NCBI GenBank assembly: GCA_009837445.1
Contig: VXTM01000009.1
Location: 62,001-126,000, forward strand
Origin: Acidimicrobiaceae bacterium
Lineage (GTDB): Bacteria; Actinomycetota; Acidimicrobiia; Acidimicrobiales; Aldehydirespiratoraceae
Length of the DNA stretch: 64,000 bases
Direction: 5' to 3'
Positions within the stretch are counted from its first letter, which is position 1. Each line of letters opens with the position of its first letter. This document shows, piece by piece, positions 17,572 to 26,534 of the stretch. Under the pieces are notes generated by a model, which searched no databases, was not told the DNA's origin, and saw only the letters and a program-made list of their open reading frames with translations. A program made the position numbers and the translations under genes.

Positions 17572-19152
17572 CTAGAGGCCGGCGGCTACCCCTATTGCGG
17601 CTCGGGGGTCGGCGGCGCCGGCGAATGCGCCCTGGGTGGTGACCTCGATCAGGTGGGCGTGGCCGTAGGTGTGGGGCGACTCGTCGCGTAGCTCCGTGTT
17701 GTGGCCCCGGGCGGCCAGGGACTGGTGCCAGCCGGTGGCTGCGTCCTCGATGAGCACCCGGCGTCCCTGGCCGGGGCGCCAGGTGGCGAAGCCGGCCTCG
17801 CGGTCGTCGGGGGTCAGCACCCAGCGGGGCGCCCGGATGGCCGCGCCCGGCGACTGGCCCAGTCCCAGGGTGCGGGCCAGCAGTTGCAGCAGGATCTGGG
17901 GCTGCGAGTCGCCGCCCATCGTGCCCAGCACCTGGCGAAGGGTGCCGTCTGGGTTGGTGACCAGCGCTGGCGACAGGGTGTGAGGCGGGCGTCGGCCCGG
18001 TCCGTACTCGGCCGGGTGGCCGTGGACCAGATTGAAGCCGAGGCCCCGGTCGTGCAGGAAGATCCCGGTGCCGCCGGCCACCAGCAGGGCGCCGAAGCCG
18101 TTGGCGTTGGAGTTGATGAGCGACACCCCCATGCCGTCGCCGTCCACCGCGCACAGATACGTGGTGTCGCCCATGGCGGCGGGAGCGGCAACGTTGCCGG
18201 CCCGCTCCGGATTGATGACGTCGCGCCGGGGGGCGAGCCGCTCCGGATCGACCAGCGCCTGGCCGTCGGCGCCCTCGTGCAGCACCCGCACCCGGTCGTG
18301 AGCGGCCTGCGAGGCTGCCTCGATCAGCAGATGGGCCCACCGGTCGTCGTCGCGGTCGCCCAGGTCGAGGCCGTCGGCGATCCACGCCCCGGCCAGGGTC
18401 AGGTAGCCCTGCGATGTGGGCGGCACTGTCCAGAGCACCTGCCCGAAGGCCTCGGCCTGCACCGGCTCCACCCAGCGGGCAATCGGCCGGACCAGGTCGT
18501 CGGTGGTGTACTCCCCCGCGCCGAGCGCGAGCAGGCCCTCCCCGAACTCGCCGCCGTAGAAGCCGTCACGGCCCTGCTCGACGATCGCCCGCAGAGCGCG
18601 GGCCGAGCCGGGACGCCGTACCACCGCTCCGGCCCGCAGACCGGCCGGGATGTCGGTGTTGCCCTCGACGCCGGCCACCTCACCGGCCCGCTCGGCCAGC
18701 AGGGGCGACGCCGCGAACCCCTGATCGGCGATCCGGATGGCCTCGGCCACCACGTCGGCCAGCGGCAGCCGCCCGTAGCGGTCGTGCAGTGCCAGCCAGC
18801 CGTCCACCGCGCCGGGCACGGTCACCGAGGCCACGTCGCCGTGCAGCGGCATCTCGTCGCACCCCTGCGCCCGCAGCCGGTCGGGATCAGCCCCCGACCC
18901 GGCGAATCCGGCCGCATCGAGCGCCACTGGCGGGCCGTCGCCTCCCTCGTGCACCAGAGCCCACACGTCGCCGCCGGGCCCGCACATGTGGGGTGACGTC
19001 ACCGCCAGCACCGCGTTGGCGCCCACGGCTGCATCGGCGGCCGACCCGCCCCGCCGCAGCAGGTCCACCCCGACGCCAGTGGCCAAGTGGTCGACGGTCG
19101 ACACCATCCCCGACACCGAAGTCCGGGTGACGGCAGATGGAAGTTGCGACAT
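17572..19152 (-). CDS. ggt: Gamma-glutamyltranspeptidase family hydrolase
   Basis: A 526-residue Ntn-hydrolase precursor. The processing/nucleophile threonine is in AMGDTTYLCAVD, followed by SLINSNANGFGA, and the C-terminal GTMGGDSQPQ is typical of the family. The N-terminal GGSAADAAVGAN and GPGGDVWAL motifs are also present. No signal peptide precedes the ATG at 19152, so it is probably cytoplasmic and could be a GGT-like amidase rather than true glutathione hydrolase. It lies 130 bp downstream of coxM on the same strand, separated by a long hairpin (19219-19265). Confidence 0.9.
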   Translation of the reverse strand: MSQLPSAVTRTSVSGMVSTVDHLATGVGVDLLRRGGSAADAAVGANAVLAVTSPHMCGPGGDVWALVHEGGDGPPVALDAAGFAGSGADPDRLRAQGCDEMPLHGDVASVTVPGAVDGWLALHDRYGRLPLADVVAEAIRIADQGFAASPLLAERAGEVAGVEGNTDIPAGLRAGAVVRRPGSARALRAIVEQGRDGFYGGEFGEGLLALGAGEYTTDDLVRPIARWVEPVQAEAFGQVLWTVPPTSQGYLTLAGAWIADGLDLGDRDDDRWAHLLIEAASQAAHDRVRVLHEGADGQALVDPERLAPRRDVINPERAGNVAAPAAMGDTTYLCAVDGDGMGVSLINSNANGFGALLVAGGTGIFLHDRGLGFNLVHGHPAEYGPGRRPPHTLSPALVTNPDGTLRQVLGTMGGDSQPQILLQLLARTLGLGQSPGAAIRAPRWVLTPDDREAGFATWRPGQGRRVLIEDAATGWHQSLAARGHNTELRDESPHTYGHAHLIEVTTQGAFAGAADPRAAIGVAAGL

Positions 19153-19218
19153 GCCCGACAGTGTTGCCCGCGCCCGTGTCACCCCACAAGCCAGCCGCCC
19201 GCGCTCGCCAGAGCGCGC

Positions 19219-19265
19219 AACTTCCGGGAGTTGTGGGGAAATAGTGCACACAACCCCCGGAAGTT
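19219..19265. terminator. Long inverted repeat between coxM and ggt
   Basis: Arms of 17 nt at 19219-19235 and 19249-19265 are complementary with one mismatch (AACTTCCGGGAGTTGTG and its partner) around a 13-nt loop. It lies 18 bp after the coxM stop and about 67 bp before the ggt start on the minus strand. No T-run follows, so it could be a terminator/attenuator hairpin or a protein-binding dyad for ggt. The rest of the gap has no gene. Confidence 0.5.
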
Positions 19266-19282
19266 CAGTTCGGGGTCAGCGC

Positions 19283-20101
19283 CTAGGCCACTCCGGCGGC
19301 GTTGAGGGCCCGCTCGGTGAGCACCCTGGCCAGATGGCTGCGGTACTCGGCGTCGGCGTTGAGGTCGTCGGGGGGCTCCAGCCCGTCGGCGGCCACCGCG
19401 GCCGCCTCGGCGGCTGAAGCGCCGCCGGCCACCGCGGCCTCCACTCCGGAGGCCCGGATGGGGGTGGAGCCCATGTTGACCAGGCTCACGCCGGAGCCGC
19501 CACCGGCCACGGCCGCCCCGACGATGGCCCAGTCTTGAGCCCGCCGGTTGAACTTCTGGTAGTTCCAGCCGCCACCGCCGGCCGGCACCCTCACCTCGGT
19601 GATCATCTCGTCGGCGGCCAGAACCGACTCGAAGTACCCGGTGAAGAAGTCCGTCGCCGCGATCTCACGGGATCCGCCCGGCCCCTGGGCCACGATGGTG
19701 CCGCCCAGGGCCAGCACCGCCGCGGGCAGGTCCGACGCCGGATCGGAGTGGGCGAGCGTCCCGCCCAGCGTCCCCCGGTGGCGCACGGCCGGGTCGCCCA
19801 CCAGAGCGGCCACCGACGCCAGCATCGGGCAAGCGCCGGCCAGCTCGGCCGAGTGCTCCAGCTCGCTGTGGCGGGTCAGCGCCCCGATCGACACCGTGCC
19901 GTTGCCGGTACGGATGTACCGCAGGTCGTCGAGACGGCCCACATCCACCAGCACGCTGGGCGTGGCCAGCCGGTAGCGCATCATCGGGATCAGGCTGTGG
20001 CCGCCGGCCAGCAGCTTGGCGTCGTCGCCGTGCTCGGCCAGAAGGGCAATGGCGTGGTCGGCCGATTCGGCCACCTCGTAGTCGAATGCGGCGGGAATCA
20101 C
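19283..20101 (-). CDS. coxM: Aerobic CO-dehydrogenase-type FAD subunit (CoxM-like)
   Basis: A 272-residue medium subunit of the xanthine oxidase/CO dehydrogenase family. The FAD-binding motifs are LLAGGHSLIPMMRYR (near residue 32) and RHRGTLGGTLAHSDPASDLPA (near residue 108). It passes electrons from the iron-sulfur subunit through FAD. The GTG start at 20101 overlaps the coxL stop (GTGA). The gene order S-L-M, unlike the M-S-L of classic form I CO dehydrogenase, fits form II-type or other molybdenum hydroxylases. Confidence 0.9.
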   Translation of the reverse strand: MIPAAFDYEVAESADHAIALLAEHGDDAKLLAGGHSLIPMMRYRLATPSVLVDVGRLDDLRYIRTGNGTVSIGALTRHSELEHSAELAGACPMLASVAALVGDPAVRHRGTLGGTLAHSDPASDLPAAVLALGGTIVAQGPGGSREIAATDFFTGYFESVLAADEMITEVRVPAGGGGWNYQKFNRRAQDWAIVGAAVAGGGSGVSLVNMGSTPIRASGVEAAVAGGASAAEAAAVAADGLEPPDDLNADAEYRSHLARVLTERALNAAGVA

Positions 20102-22488
20102 GACGCACCTCCTTGGGCATCGGCGATGGCTTTCCAGACGGTCTGGGGCGACGCGGGCATGTCCACATCGGTGACGCCTAGGTCGCGCAGCGCGTCCACC
20201 ACGGCGTTGATCACCGCGGGGGCAGCCGCGATGGTCCCGGCCTCGCCCACGCCCTTGACCCCCATCGGGTTGGTGGGGCTCGGCGTGGCGTGGCTGTCGA
20301 GCCGGAAGCGGGGCGCCTCCGCGGCCGACGGCACCAGGTAGTCGCCCAGATTGGCCGACACGAGCTGGCCGTCGGAGTTGTAGACGGCGTCCTCGTACAG
20401 CGCCTGGGCTGCACCCTGCAGGATGCCCCCGTGCACCTGGCCCTCGACGACCAGCGGGTTGATCTGCACGCCGCAGTCGTCCACCGCCACGTAGTCGATG
20501 AGGTCCACGTCCCCGGTGTCGGTGTCGACCTCCACCACGGCGATGTGGGTGCCGTTGGGGAACGTGAAGTTGGGCGGGTCGTAGGTGACGTGAGCCTCCA
20601 GGTTGGGCTCCATCCCGTCGGGCAGGTCGTGGGCGGTGAACGCCGCGAAGGCGATACCCGCCAGCGGCACCTCGGCCTCGGGCGTGCCCCTCACCCGGAA
20701 CACGCCCCCGGAGAACTCCAAGTCGTCCTCGCTGGCCTCCAACTGGTGAGCGGCGATGGCACGGGCCTTGTCGATCACCTTCTCGGTGGCCATGTAGACC
20801 GCCGTGCCGCCGACCGCCAGCGACCGGGACCCGTAGGTGTCCAGGCCGGTGGGGCTGACCGCGGTGTCGGAGTGCAGGACCTCCACGTCGTCGGGATCGA
20901 CGCCGAGCTGGTCGGCCACGATCATCGACCAGCACGTCTCGTGGCCCTGGCCGTGAGGCGTGGAGCCGGTCACCACCTGCACCTTGCAGGTGGGCGAGAT
21001 CCGCACCGTGGCCGCCTCCCAGCCGCCCGCGCCGTAGTCGAGCGACGCCAGCACCCGGCTGGGGGCCAGGCCGCACATCTCCACGTAGCTGGAGAAGCCG
21101 ATGCCGAGCCGCTTGGACGAGCCTTCGGCCGCCCGGCGGGCCTGGTCGGCCCGACGCTCGGACAGCCCGGCCAGCGCCACCGCCTTGTCGAGCACGGCCT
21201 GGTAGTCGCCGCTGTCGAAGACGAGGCCGGCCGACGACTCATACGGGAAGGCGTCGGCCGCGATGAAGTTGCGGGCCCGTATCTCTTCGGGCGACACCCC
21301 CACCGACACCGCCAGCGAGTCCATGGCCCGCTCGACGGCGTAGGTAGCCTCGGGCCGTCCCGCGCCCCGGTAGGCGTCGGTCGGGGTCCGGTTCGTGAAC
21401 ACCGACGTGCACTCGAACATGTAGTTCGGGATGTCGTAGCAGCCGTGGTACAGGAACCCGCCCAGCAACGGCACGCCCGGCGTGACCAGCTGCAGGTAGG
21501 CGCCCATGTCGGCCAGCAGCTTCACCCGCACGGCCTGCACCTTGCCGCCGGCGTCGGCGGCCATCTCGATGTGCTGCACCTGGCCCCGGCCCTGGATGGT
21601 CGAGACCGCACCCTCGGTGCGGCCCTCGGTCCACCGCACCGGCGCGCCCCGCTGCATCGCCAGAGCGCTGCACAGGATCTCCTCGGCGTAGACGTTGAGC
21701 TTGCAGCCGAAGCCGCCGCCCACCGACGGGGCCACCACCCGCAGCTTGTTCTCGGGGATGCCGAGGACCACCGCGGTCATCACCTTGAGGATGTGCGGGA
21801 TCTGGGTGGCCGAGTACAGCGTGAGCTCTCCCCCGGCCGGCGACGGCACCGCCGCGCAGCCCCGGGGCTCCATCGGCGCGGGGATGAGCCTCTGCTGCAG
21901 GTAGCGCTCGCTCACCACGTGGGCGGCCTCCGCGAAGGCGGCGTCCACCGCAGCGGCGTTGTCGCCCCAGAGCCCCCACGTGTAGCACTCGTTGGACTCG
22001 AGGTCGGCATGGACCAGCGGCGCGCCGTCGGCGACGGCGTCCTCTATCTCGACCACCGCGGGCAGCGGCTCGTAGTCGACCACCACCGCGGCCGCGCCGT
22101 CGGCGGCGGCGTAACGGGAGTCGGCCAGGACCACCGCCACCGCGTCACCGACGTACTTGGCCGTGGTCGTGGCCACCGGCAGATGCGTCGGGTTCTTCAT
22201 GTCGGGCGTGACCGGCCAGGCGCACGGCAGCGCGCCCTCGCCCCACAGCGGGGCCAGGTCGGCACCGCTGAGGACCTCGTGCACGCCGTCGATCTCCAGC
22301 GCGGCCGAGCCGTCGATGCCGACGATGTTGGCGTGGGCCTCAGTGGAGCGCACCACGCCCACCCAGATGGCGCCGGGCAGGGCCAGGTCGTCGATGAACC
22401 GGGCCTCGCCGGTGAGCAGCGCCGGGTCCTCTTTGCGGAGCCGGCGGGAGCCGACGTGGGCCGCGGGTGCGTCTTCGGTGATGGTCAT
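20098..22488 (-). CDS. coxL: Molybdenum hydroxylase large subunit (form II CoxL-like)
   Basis: A 796-residue molybdopterin-cytosine-dinucleotide subunit. The active-site loop reads AYRGAGR, the form II signature, rather than the AYxCSFR of true CO dehydrogenase. Other family motifs are GGGFGCKLN, HGQGHET and the catalytic Glu in GVKGVGEAGT. Actual CO oxidation is therefore uncertain; another aldehyde or heterocycle may be the substrate. I chose ATG at 22488 because GGGAGG lies 8 nt upstream; the GTG at 22497 sits inside that ribosome binding site. Confidence 0.92.
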   Translation of the reverse strand: MTITEDAPAAHVGSRRLRKEDPALLTGEARFIDDLALPGAIWVGVVRSTEAHANIVGIDGSAALEIDGVHEVLSGADLAPLWGEGALPCAWPVTPDMKNPTHLPVATTTAKYVGDAVAVVLADSRYAAADGAAAVVVDYEPLPAVVEIEDAVADGAPLVHADLESNECYTWGLWGDNAAAVDAAFAEAAHVVSERYLQQRLIPAPMEPRGCAAVPSPAGGELTLYSATQIPHILKVMTAVVLGIPENKLRVVAPSVGGGFGCKLNVYAEEILCSALAMQRGAPVRWTEGRTEGAVSTIQGRGQVQHIEMAADAGGKVQAVRVKLLADMGAYLQLVTPGVPLLGGFLYHGCYDIPNYMFECTSVFTNRTPTDAYRGAGRPEATYAVERAMDSLAVSVGVSPEEIRARNFIAADAFPYESSAGLVFDSGDYQAVLDKAVALAGLSERRADQARRAAEGSSKRLGIGFSSYVEMCGLAPSRVLASLDYGAGGWEAATVRISPTCKVQVVTGSTPHGQGHETCWSMIVADQLGVDPDDVEVLHSDTAVSPTGLDTYGSRSLAVGGTAVYMATEKVIDKARAIAAHQLEASEDDLEFSGGVFRVRGTPEAEVPLAGIAFAAFTAHDLPDGMEPNLEAHVTYDPPNFTFPNGTHIAVVEVDTDTGDVDLIDYVAVDDCGVQINPLVVEGQVHGGILQGAAQALYEDAVYNSDGQLVSANLGDYLVPSAAEAPRFRLDSHATPSPTNPMGVKGVGEAGTIAAAPAVINAVVDALRDLGVTDVDMPASPQTVWKAIADAQGGAS

Positions 22489-22489
22489 G

Positions 22490-22960
22490 TCAGTCACCTC
22501 CCGAGCCCGCTGCGGCGAGCACGGCGTCGACGATGTTCTGGTAGCCGGTGCAGCGGCAGAGGTTGCCCTCCAGGCCGTGGCGCACGCCGCCCTCGTCGAG
22601 GCCGGGGTACTCCTCCACCAGCGAGATGGCGGCCATCACCATGCCGGGGGTGCAGTACCCGCACTGCAGGGCGTGATGCTCGTGGAAGGCCTGCTGCATC
22701 GGGTGCAGAGTCCCGTCGGCGTCGGCGACACCCTCGATGGTGGTGATGTCGGCGCCGTCGGCCTGCACCGCGAACACGGTGCAGGACTTGGCGGATTGGC
22801 CGTCCACCAGCACCGTGCACGCCCCGCAGCTGCTGGAGTCGCAGCCGACGTTCGTGCCCGTGAGCCCTAGGTCGTCGCGCAGCGCGTGCACCAGCAGGGT
22901 GCGAGGCTCCACGTCGAGGCTCCGTTCGGTGCCGTTGACGGTCAGGGTCACAGCTGTCAT
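22490..22960 (-). CDS. coxS: Molybdenum hydroxylase [2Fe-2S] subunit (CoxS-like)
   Basis: A 156-residue iron-sulfur subunit. The N-terminal plant-ferredoxin-type cluster has Cys residues in [16 protein letters not shown]. The C-terminal cluster has them in CGYCTPGM and [11 protein letters not shown]. It transfers electrons between the Mo site and FAD. ATG at 22960 is preceded by GGGAGAAG. It is the first gene of the coxSLM operon. An in-frame extension of 12 residues is possible but has no better start. Confidence 0.93.
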   Translation of the reverse strand: MTAVTLTVNGTERSLDVEPRTLLVHALRDDLGLTGTNVGCDSSSCGACTVLVDGQSAKSCTVFAVQADGADITTIEGVADADGTLHPMQQAFHEHHALQCGYCTPGMVMAAISLVEEYPGLDEGGVRHGLEGNLCRCTGYQNIVDAVLAAAGSGGD

Positions 22961-23053
22961 GCGCTTCTCCCTGTGTTGACTGGTAGGGGCTGACATCCTG
23001 TCGCGAATTCGGGCCGCTGTCGAGTGAGTCCCAGCGGGTTGGCGGCTGTCCAG

Positions 23054-23920
23054 TCAGGTGGCACTGCCGGGCCCGGTGGTGGACGGGCCGGCCAGTGCGG
23101 TTCGGGCTGCTTCGAGGTCATCGGGGTTGGTGACCCCGATCCAGGGCTCGGCGGTGGACACCACCCTGACCGACAGCGCACGGGTGGCCATGCGCTCGGC
23201 GACCATCACCGGCAGCAGGCACTCCGAGTCGGGGTTGTCGCGGTGATCGGCCAGGAAGCGCTCGAAGCTGTCGCCGATCCAGTCCAGCGCCGCCCTAGGG
23301 AATGCCCACAGGTTCATGGACACGACGGTCTCGTCACTGAGCTCCGCCGCAGGTTCGGCCGCCGCGATCGTGCCGTCGGCCCGCCGGGCCACTCCGTGGT
23401 GCTCGACAATGCCGGCGAGACGGTCGCCGGACACCTCGCAGACGCCGCGGCTGACCGCGCCCGTCGCCGACAGCGTGCGTCCCAGGCCGTAGCCGCACAG
23501 GCAGGCCTCGTTGTCGCCGAGTTCGACGGCAGCCGAGGCGAGGGTGCGCAGCGCGGCCGGGCCGTAGTAGTCGTCGGCGTTGCACACCACGAAGGGACCA
23601 GGCACCTCGCCCGCGGTCACCAGCACCGCATGCGCGGTTCCCCACGGTTTGGCCCGGGCCGGGCCGTGCTCGTCCTGGCGGACGTAGGCGAAAGTGACGC
23701 CGGCGTTCTGCAGGGGGCGGTGGCGGGCGTCGACATGGGCCCGCAGGTCGGCCTCGATGGCGGAGCGCACCACCAGCACGACCTTCGACGCGCCGGCCCG
23801 GACCGCGGAGTCGATGGCGTAGTCGAGGAACGTCTCGCCGTTCGGCCCCACCTCGACGAGCTGCTTGTCGCCGCCGAAGCGCCGGCCGATGCCCGCAGCC
23901 ATTACCACGAGCGTGAACAC
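23054..23920 (-). CDS. Sugar-nucleotide-type NTP transferase
   Basis: A 288-residue nucleotidyltransferase with the N-terminal signature LVVMAAGIGRRFGGDKQL (residues 4-21), a GxG-like nucleotide loop with basic residues and a downstream Lys. It continues with CNADDYYG (metal-binding Asp pair) and EHHGVARR. It would join an NTP to a sugar or alcohol phosphate, but the substrate is unclear. The GTG start lies 6 bp after the stop of the phosphatase gene, so it closes the menaquinone-type operon. Its presence there is unusual and may reflect a separate sugar-activation step. Confidence 0.85.
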   Translation of the reverse strand: MFTLVVMAAGIGRRFGGDKQLVEVGPNGETFLDYAIDSAVRAGASKVVLVVRSAIEADLRAHVDARHRPLQNAGVTFAYVRQDEHGPARAKPWGTAHAVLVTAGEVPGPFVVCNADDYYGPAALRTLASAAVELGDNEACLCGYGLGRTLSATGAVSRGVCEVSGDRLAGIVEHHGVARRADGTIAAAEPAAELSDETVVSMNLWAFPRAALDWIGDSFERFLADHRDNPDSECLLPVMVAERMATRALSVRVVSTAEPWIGVTNPDDLEAARTALAGPSTTGPGSAT

Positions 23921-23926
23921 GCCGGC

Positions 23927-24538
23927 TCAGCGCTCCAGCAAGTGGCGCACGTGGTGGGTCTCGTTCACGGAGCGGACCGTGCGCAGTCCAGTGCTGGACG
24001 CGGCAACCCGGGTGATCCCGCAGTAGTCGACCAGCAGCGACAGCGGGTCGTCGATGCCGAGCAAGATCTGGAGGTACACCCCGGTGACCATGCCGTGGCA
24101 GAACACGGCCACCGTGCGAGACCGGTTGGTGCCGATGATGTGCTCGAAGCCCTGCTCGACCCGGTCGCGGAACTCTTCGTACCCGTCCGAGAAGATGGTC
24201 TCGCTGAGGTCGGCGTCGGGGTCGTAGTAGTGGGCGGTGGCGGGGTCGTCGCGGCTGAACTCCTCCGCGGGCACGTAGATCCGGGAGCGGTGGTCGGACT
24301 CTCGCAGCTCGTCGAGGATCTCGATGTCGAGGCCGAGCTTGGTGGCCAGGGGCTCGGCCGTGCGCACTGCCCGCTTCATGGACGACGACACGATGTGGTC
24401 GATGCCCTCGTCGATCAGGAAGCCGGCGGTGGCCTCGGCCTGGAGGTGGCCGACATCGGCCAGGTCGGGATCAGCGGAGCCACCCTCGGGTGCCTCGTCG
24501 CGGACCGGCCGGGCATGGCGTATTACGACCAGCTCCAT
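23927..24538 (-). CDS. Histidine-phosphatase (phosphoglycerate mutase-like) protein
   Basis: A 203-residue enzyme of the histidine phosphatase superfamily. The phospho-acceptor motif is VIRHARP (residues 5-11), the second Arg lies in SSMKRAVRTAEPL, and the distal catalytic His is in VFCHGMVTG. It is likely a phosphatase rather than a mutase, judging by size. It sits between menC and a nucleotidyltransferase with 11 and 6 bp spacing, so it is part of the menF-D-H-C operon. Its substrate is unknown. Confidence 0.88.
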   Translation of the reverse strand: MELVVIRHARPVRDEAPEGGSADPDLADVGHLQAEATAGFLIDEGIDHIVSSSMKRAVRTAEPLATKLGLDIEILDELRESDHRSRIYVPAEEFSRDDPATAHYYDPDADLSETIFSDGYEEFRDRVEQGFEHIIGTNRSRTVAVFCHGMVTGVYLQILLGIDDPLSLLVDYCGITRVAASSTGLRTVRSVNETHHVRHLLER

Positions 24539-24549
24539 GACCGCGGAGG

Positions 24550-25614
24550 CTACCGGGGAGTGAGTCCCAGGCCGTGAGCTCTTGGTACCACCATGGTGCC
24601 GGCCACGACGACGGGCGCCTCGGCTACGTCGGCGGCCAGGAGCGACGCCGTGGCCAGGCCGTGGGCCCGCCCGCGGAGGGCGGCCGCGTCCACTGCGGCA
24701 GCCACGTGCAGGGCGTGGGCGACTCCTACCGCCGAGTCGAGGAATGACGTTACGACGGTGGAGGCTCCCGCCTCGCGGGCGAGGGCCGCGATGGCGAGGG
24801 CCACGTCGGGCCCGCCCACGGCCTGCGGCTTGACGATCAGCGTGCACACCCCGAGCTCCAGAGCCCGTCTCGCGTCGGCCTCCCCCCGGATGGACTCGTC
24901 GGCGGCCACCGGGACGGGGCTGCGCCCGCCCACTGCTGCGATGGCCTCGATCCCGGTGACCGGCTCCTCGCAGTAGGCGACGTCGCAGTCCTGGACCCGG
25001 CCCAGCACCTCCAGAGCGGTTGCCGGATCCCAGGCACCGTTGGCGTCGAGCCGCAGCTCGGCGATGGGTCCTAGACCGGCCCGAGCGGCCCGAACCCGGT
25101 CGATGTCGACAACCGGGTCGGCCGCACCGACCTTGAGCTTGACCGCGCTGAAGCCTGCTCCAACCGCTTCCCTCGCAGCCTCCTCGACCTCAGACGGCTC
25201 GGGTGCGGCCATGAGGGCGTTGACCAGCACCGCGGCCGCGGCATCGCCCCCGTGGTCTCGGCTCAGTCGATCCGCGAGAGACTGCCCGGCTCGGCGGGCT
25301 CGCAAATCGGCCCAGGCGCCCGCGACGCCGGCCCTGGCGTGCGGGGTGTCGGCCAGACCGTCGAGGAGGTCCTCGAGCGCGGCCTCGCCGCCGGCCTCGA
25401 CGGCGTCCAGGGTGCGGCGCAGGGCGGCCTCGGTCTCCAGCAGGGTCGTGCGCGACCATCCCGGCAGCGGGCTGGCCTCGCCCCAGCCGGTGATGCCGTC
25501 CGCGTTCAGCGCCATCAGGAACCCGGCCCGGTAGCGGACCGAGACGCCGCCGGTGACGAGAGGGGCTCGCAGGGCCAGGCGGAAGGGATGCAGCTCAGCG
25601 CGCATGGCGGTCAC
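24550..25614 (-). CDS. menC: o-Succinylbenzoate synthase (enolase superfamily)
   Basis: A 354-residue enolase-superfamily enzyme. Visible active-site elements are the Lys pair in AVKLKVG, metal ligands in RLDANGAW, CEEP and VAADES, and the second Lys in LIVKPQAVGG. It dehydrates SHCHC to o-succinylbenzoate in menaquinone biosynthesis. Position after menH and menD makes the MenC role much more likely than a dipeptide epimerase. The start is GTG 25614, with ATG 25605 as alternative. Confidence 0.92.
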   Translation of the reverse strand: MTAMRAELHPFRLALRAPLVTGGVSVRYRAGFLMALNADGITGWGEASPLPGWSRTTLLETEAALRRTLDAVEAGGEAALEDLLDGLADTPHARAGVAGAWADLRARRAGQSLADRLSRDHGGDAAAAVLVNALMAAPEPSEVEEAAREAVGAGFSAVKLKVGAADPVVDIDRVRAARAGLGPIAELRLDANGAWDPATALEVLGRVQDCDVAYCEEPVTGIEAIAAVGGRSPVPVAADESIRGEADARRALELGVCTLIVKPQAVGGPDVALAIAALAREAGASTVVTSFLDSAVGVAHALHVAAAVDAAALRGRAHGLATASLLAADVAEAPVVVAGTMVVPRAHGLGLTPR

Positions 25615-25625
25615 CCGGTGCCGGC

Positions 25626-26534
25626 TTAGCCGGCTGGGCGGGCTGGGCGGGCTGGGAGAGCCTCGGCGCCGGAAGTGCTCTCGCTGTCGGCGAGGTTGGC
25701 GGTGTCGGCTATGAATCCGGCTATCGCAGCCGCGGCGGCGTCGGGCTGCTCCAGGTGGGCGGCATGCCCGGCCCCTTCGACGCGGACGGCGGCACAGTCC
25801 GGCAGCACGGTGGCGAGCTCTGCGGCGATGGCGCAGAACTTGGCGTCCTGGGCGCCCGCCAGCGCCAGCACCGGGACCTCGCAGTCCTTGAGCCGGCTGT
25901 GCAGCGGCGTCATCGAGCCGGTTCCGCCGGCCAGCAGGCTGCGGGCCAGACCGGCCGGGCTGGACGCGAGCCGCTGGGCCCGGGCCGCCTGCCGGTGGGC
26001 GTGGCCCAGCGCGGCCTGCCCTGCGAACAGCGGGTCGGCCATCCAGCCCTCCACGAACGCCTCGAAGTCCTCGACGATACGGTCGGCGCGGGATCGGTCG
26101 GCTCCGGCCCGGCGACGCCGTTCAGCGGGGTCGCTGATTCCGGCCGATGCCCCGATGAGGGCCAATGACTGGAGCCGCTGAGGTTGCGTGCATCCCAGCG
26201 TGAGGGCCACCCGGCCGCCCATCGAGTAGCCGACGAGGTGGAAAGTCTCGCAGTCGAGAGCGTCGGCGAGCCCTGCGACCTGGCCTGCCATCGCCTCAAC
26301 CCGGTAGCGGTCGATGTCGTCGGGGACTTCCGAGTCCCCGTGGCCGATCAGGTCGGGGCAGATGACGCGGCCGGCCAGCCCGGCCGCGAGCCGTTCGACT
26401 AGGGGCTCCATGGCCGCACTCGATCCGGTGAACCCGTGCAGCACGAGGATCGGCATGCCGCCCTGCGGACCGCGCTCGCTGACCGCGAGTTCCACCCCGC
26501 CCGCCCGGATCCTGAACGCCCGGTCCGTTCTCAT
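25626..26534 (-). CDS. menH: Alpha/beta-hydrolase, probable SHCHC synthase MenH
   Basis: A 302-residue alpha/beta-hydrolase. The oxyanion HGFTGS, nucleophile Ser in GYSMGG, acid Asp in AGAQDAKF and His in GAGHAAHLEQP are all present, as in MenH (2-succinyl-6-hydroxy-2,4-cyclohexadiene-1-carboxylate synthase). Its ATG overlaps the menD stop (ATGA) and menC follows 11 bp downstream, supporting the pathway role. The C-terminal tail of about 15 residues (rich in Ala/Pro/Arg) is extra compared with typical MenH. Confidence 0.88.
   Translation of the reverse strand: MRTDRAFRIRAGGVELAVSERGPQGGMPILVLHGFTGSSAAMEPLVERLAAGLAGRVICPDLIGHGDSEVPDDIDRYRVEAMAGQVAGLADALDCETFHLVGYSMGGRVALTLGCTQPQRLQSLALIGASAGISDPAERRRRAGADRSRADRIVEDFEAFVEGWMADPLFAGQAALGHAHRQAARAQRLASSPAGLARSLLAGGTGSMTPLHSRLKDCEVPVLALAGAQDAKFCAIAAELATVLPDCAAVRVEGAGHAAHLEQPDAAAAAIAGFIADTANLADSESTSGAEALPARPARPAG

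Noticed and set aside
20290-22746. 818-residue plus-strand open frame
   Set aside because: It is antisense to coxL, is rich in His/Arg/Gly as expected of a shadow frame in high-GC DNA, and has no recognisable domain.
20098-22960. True aerobic CO dehydrogenase
   Set aside because: The active-site loop is AYRGAGR, not the AYxCSFR of form I enzymes, and the order is S-L-M; CO oxidation is not supported, so only the family is called.
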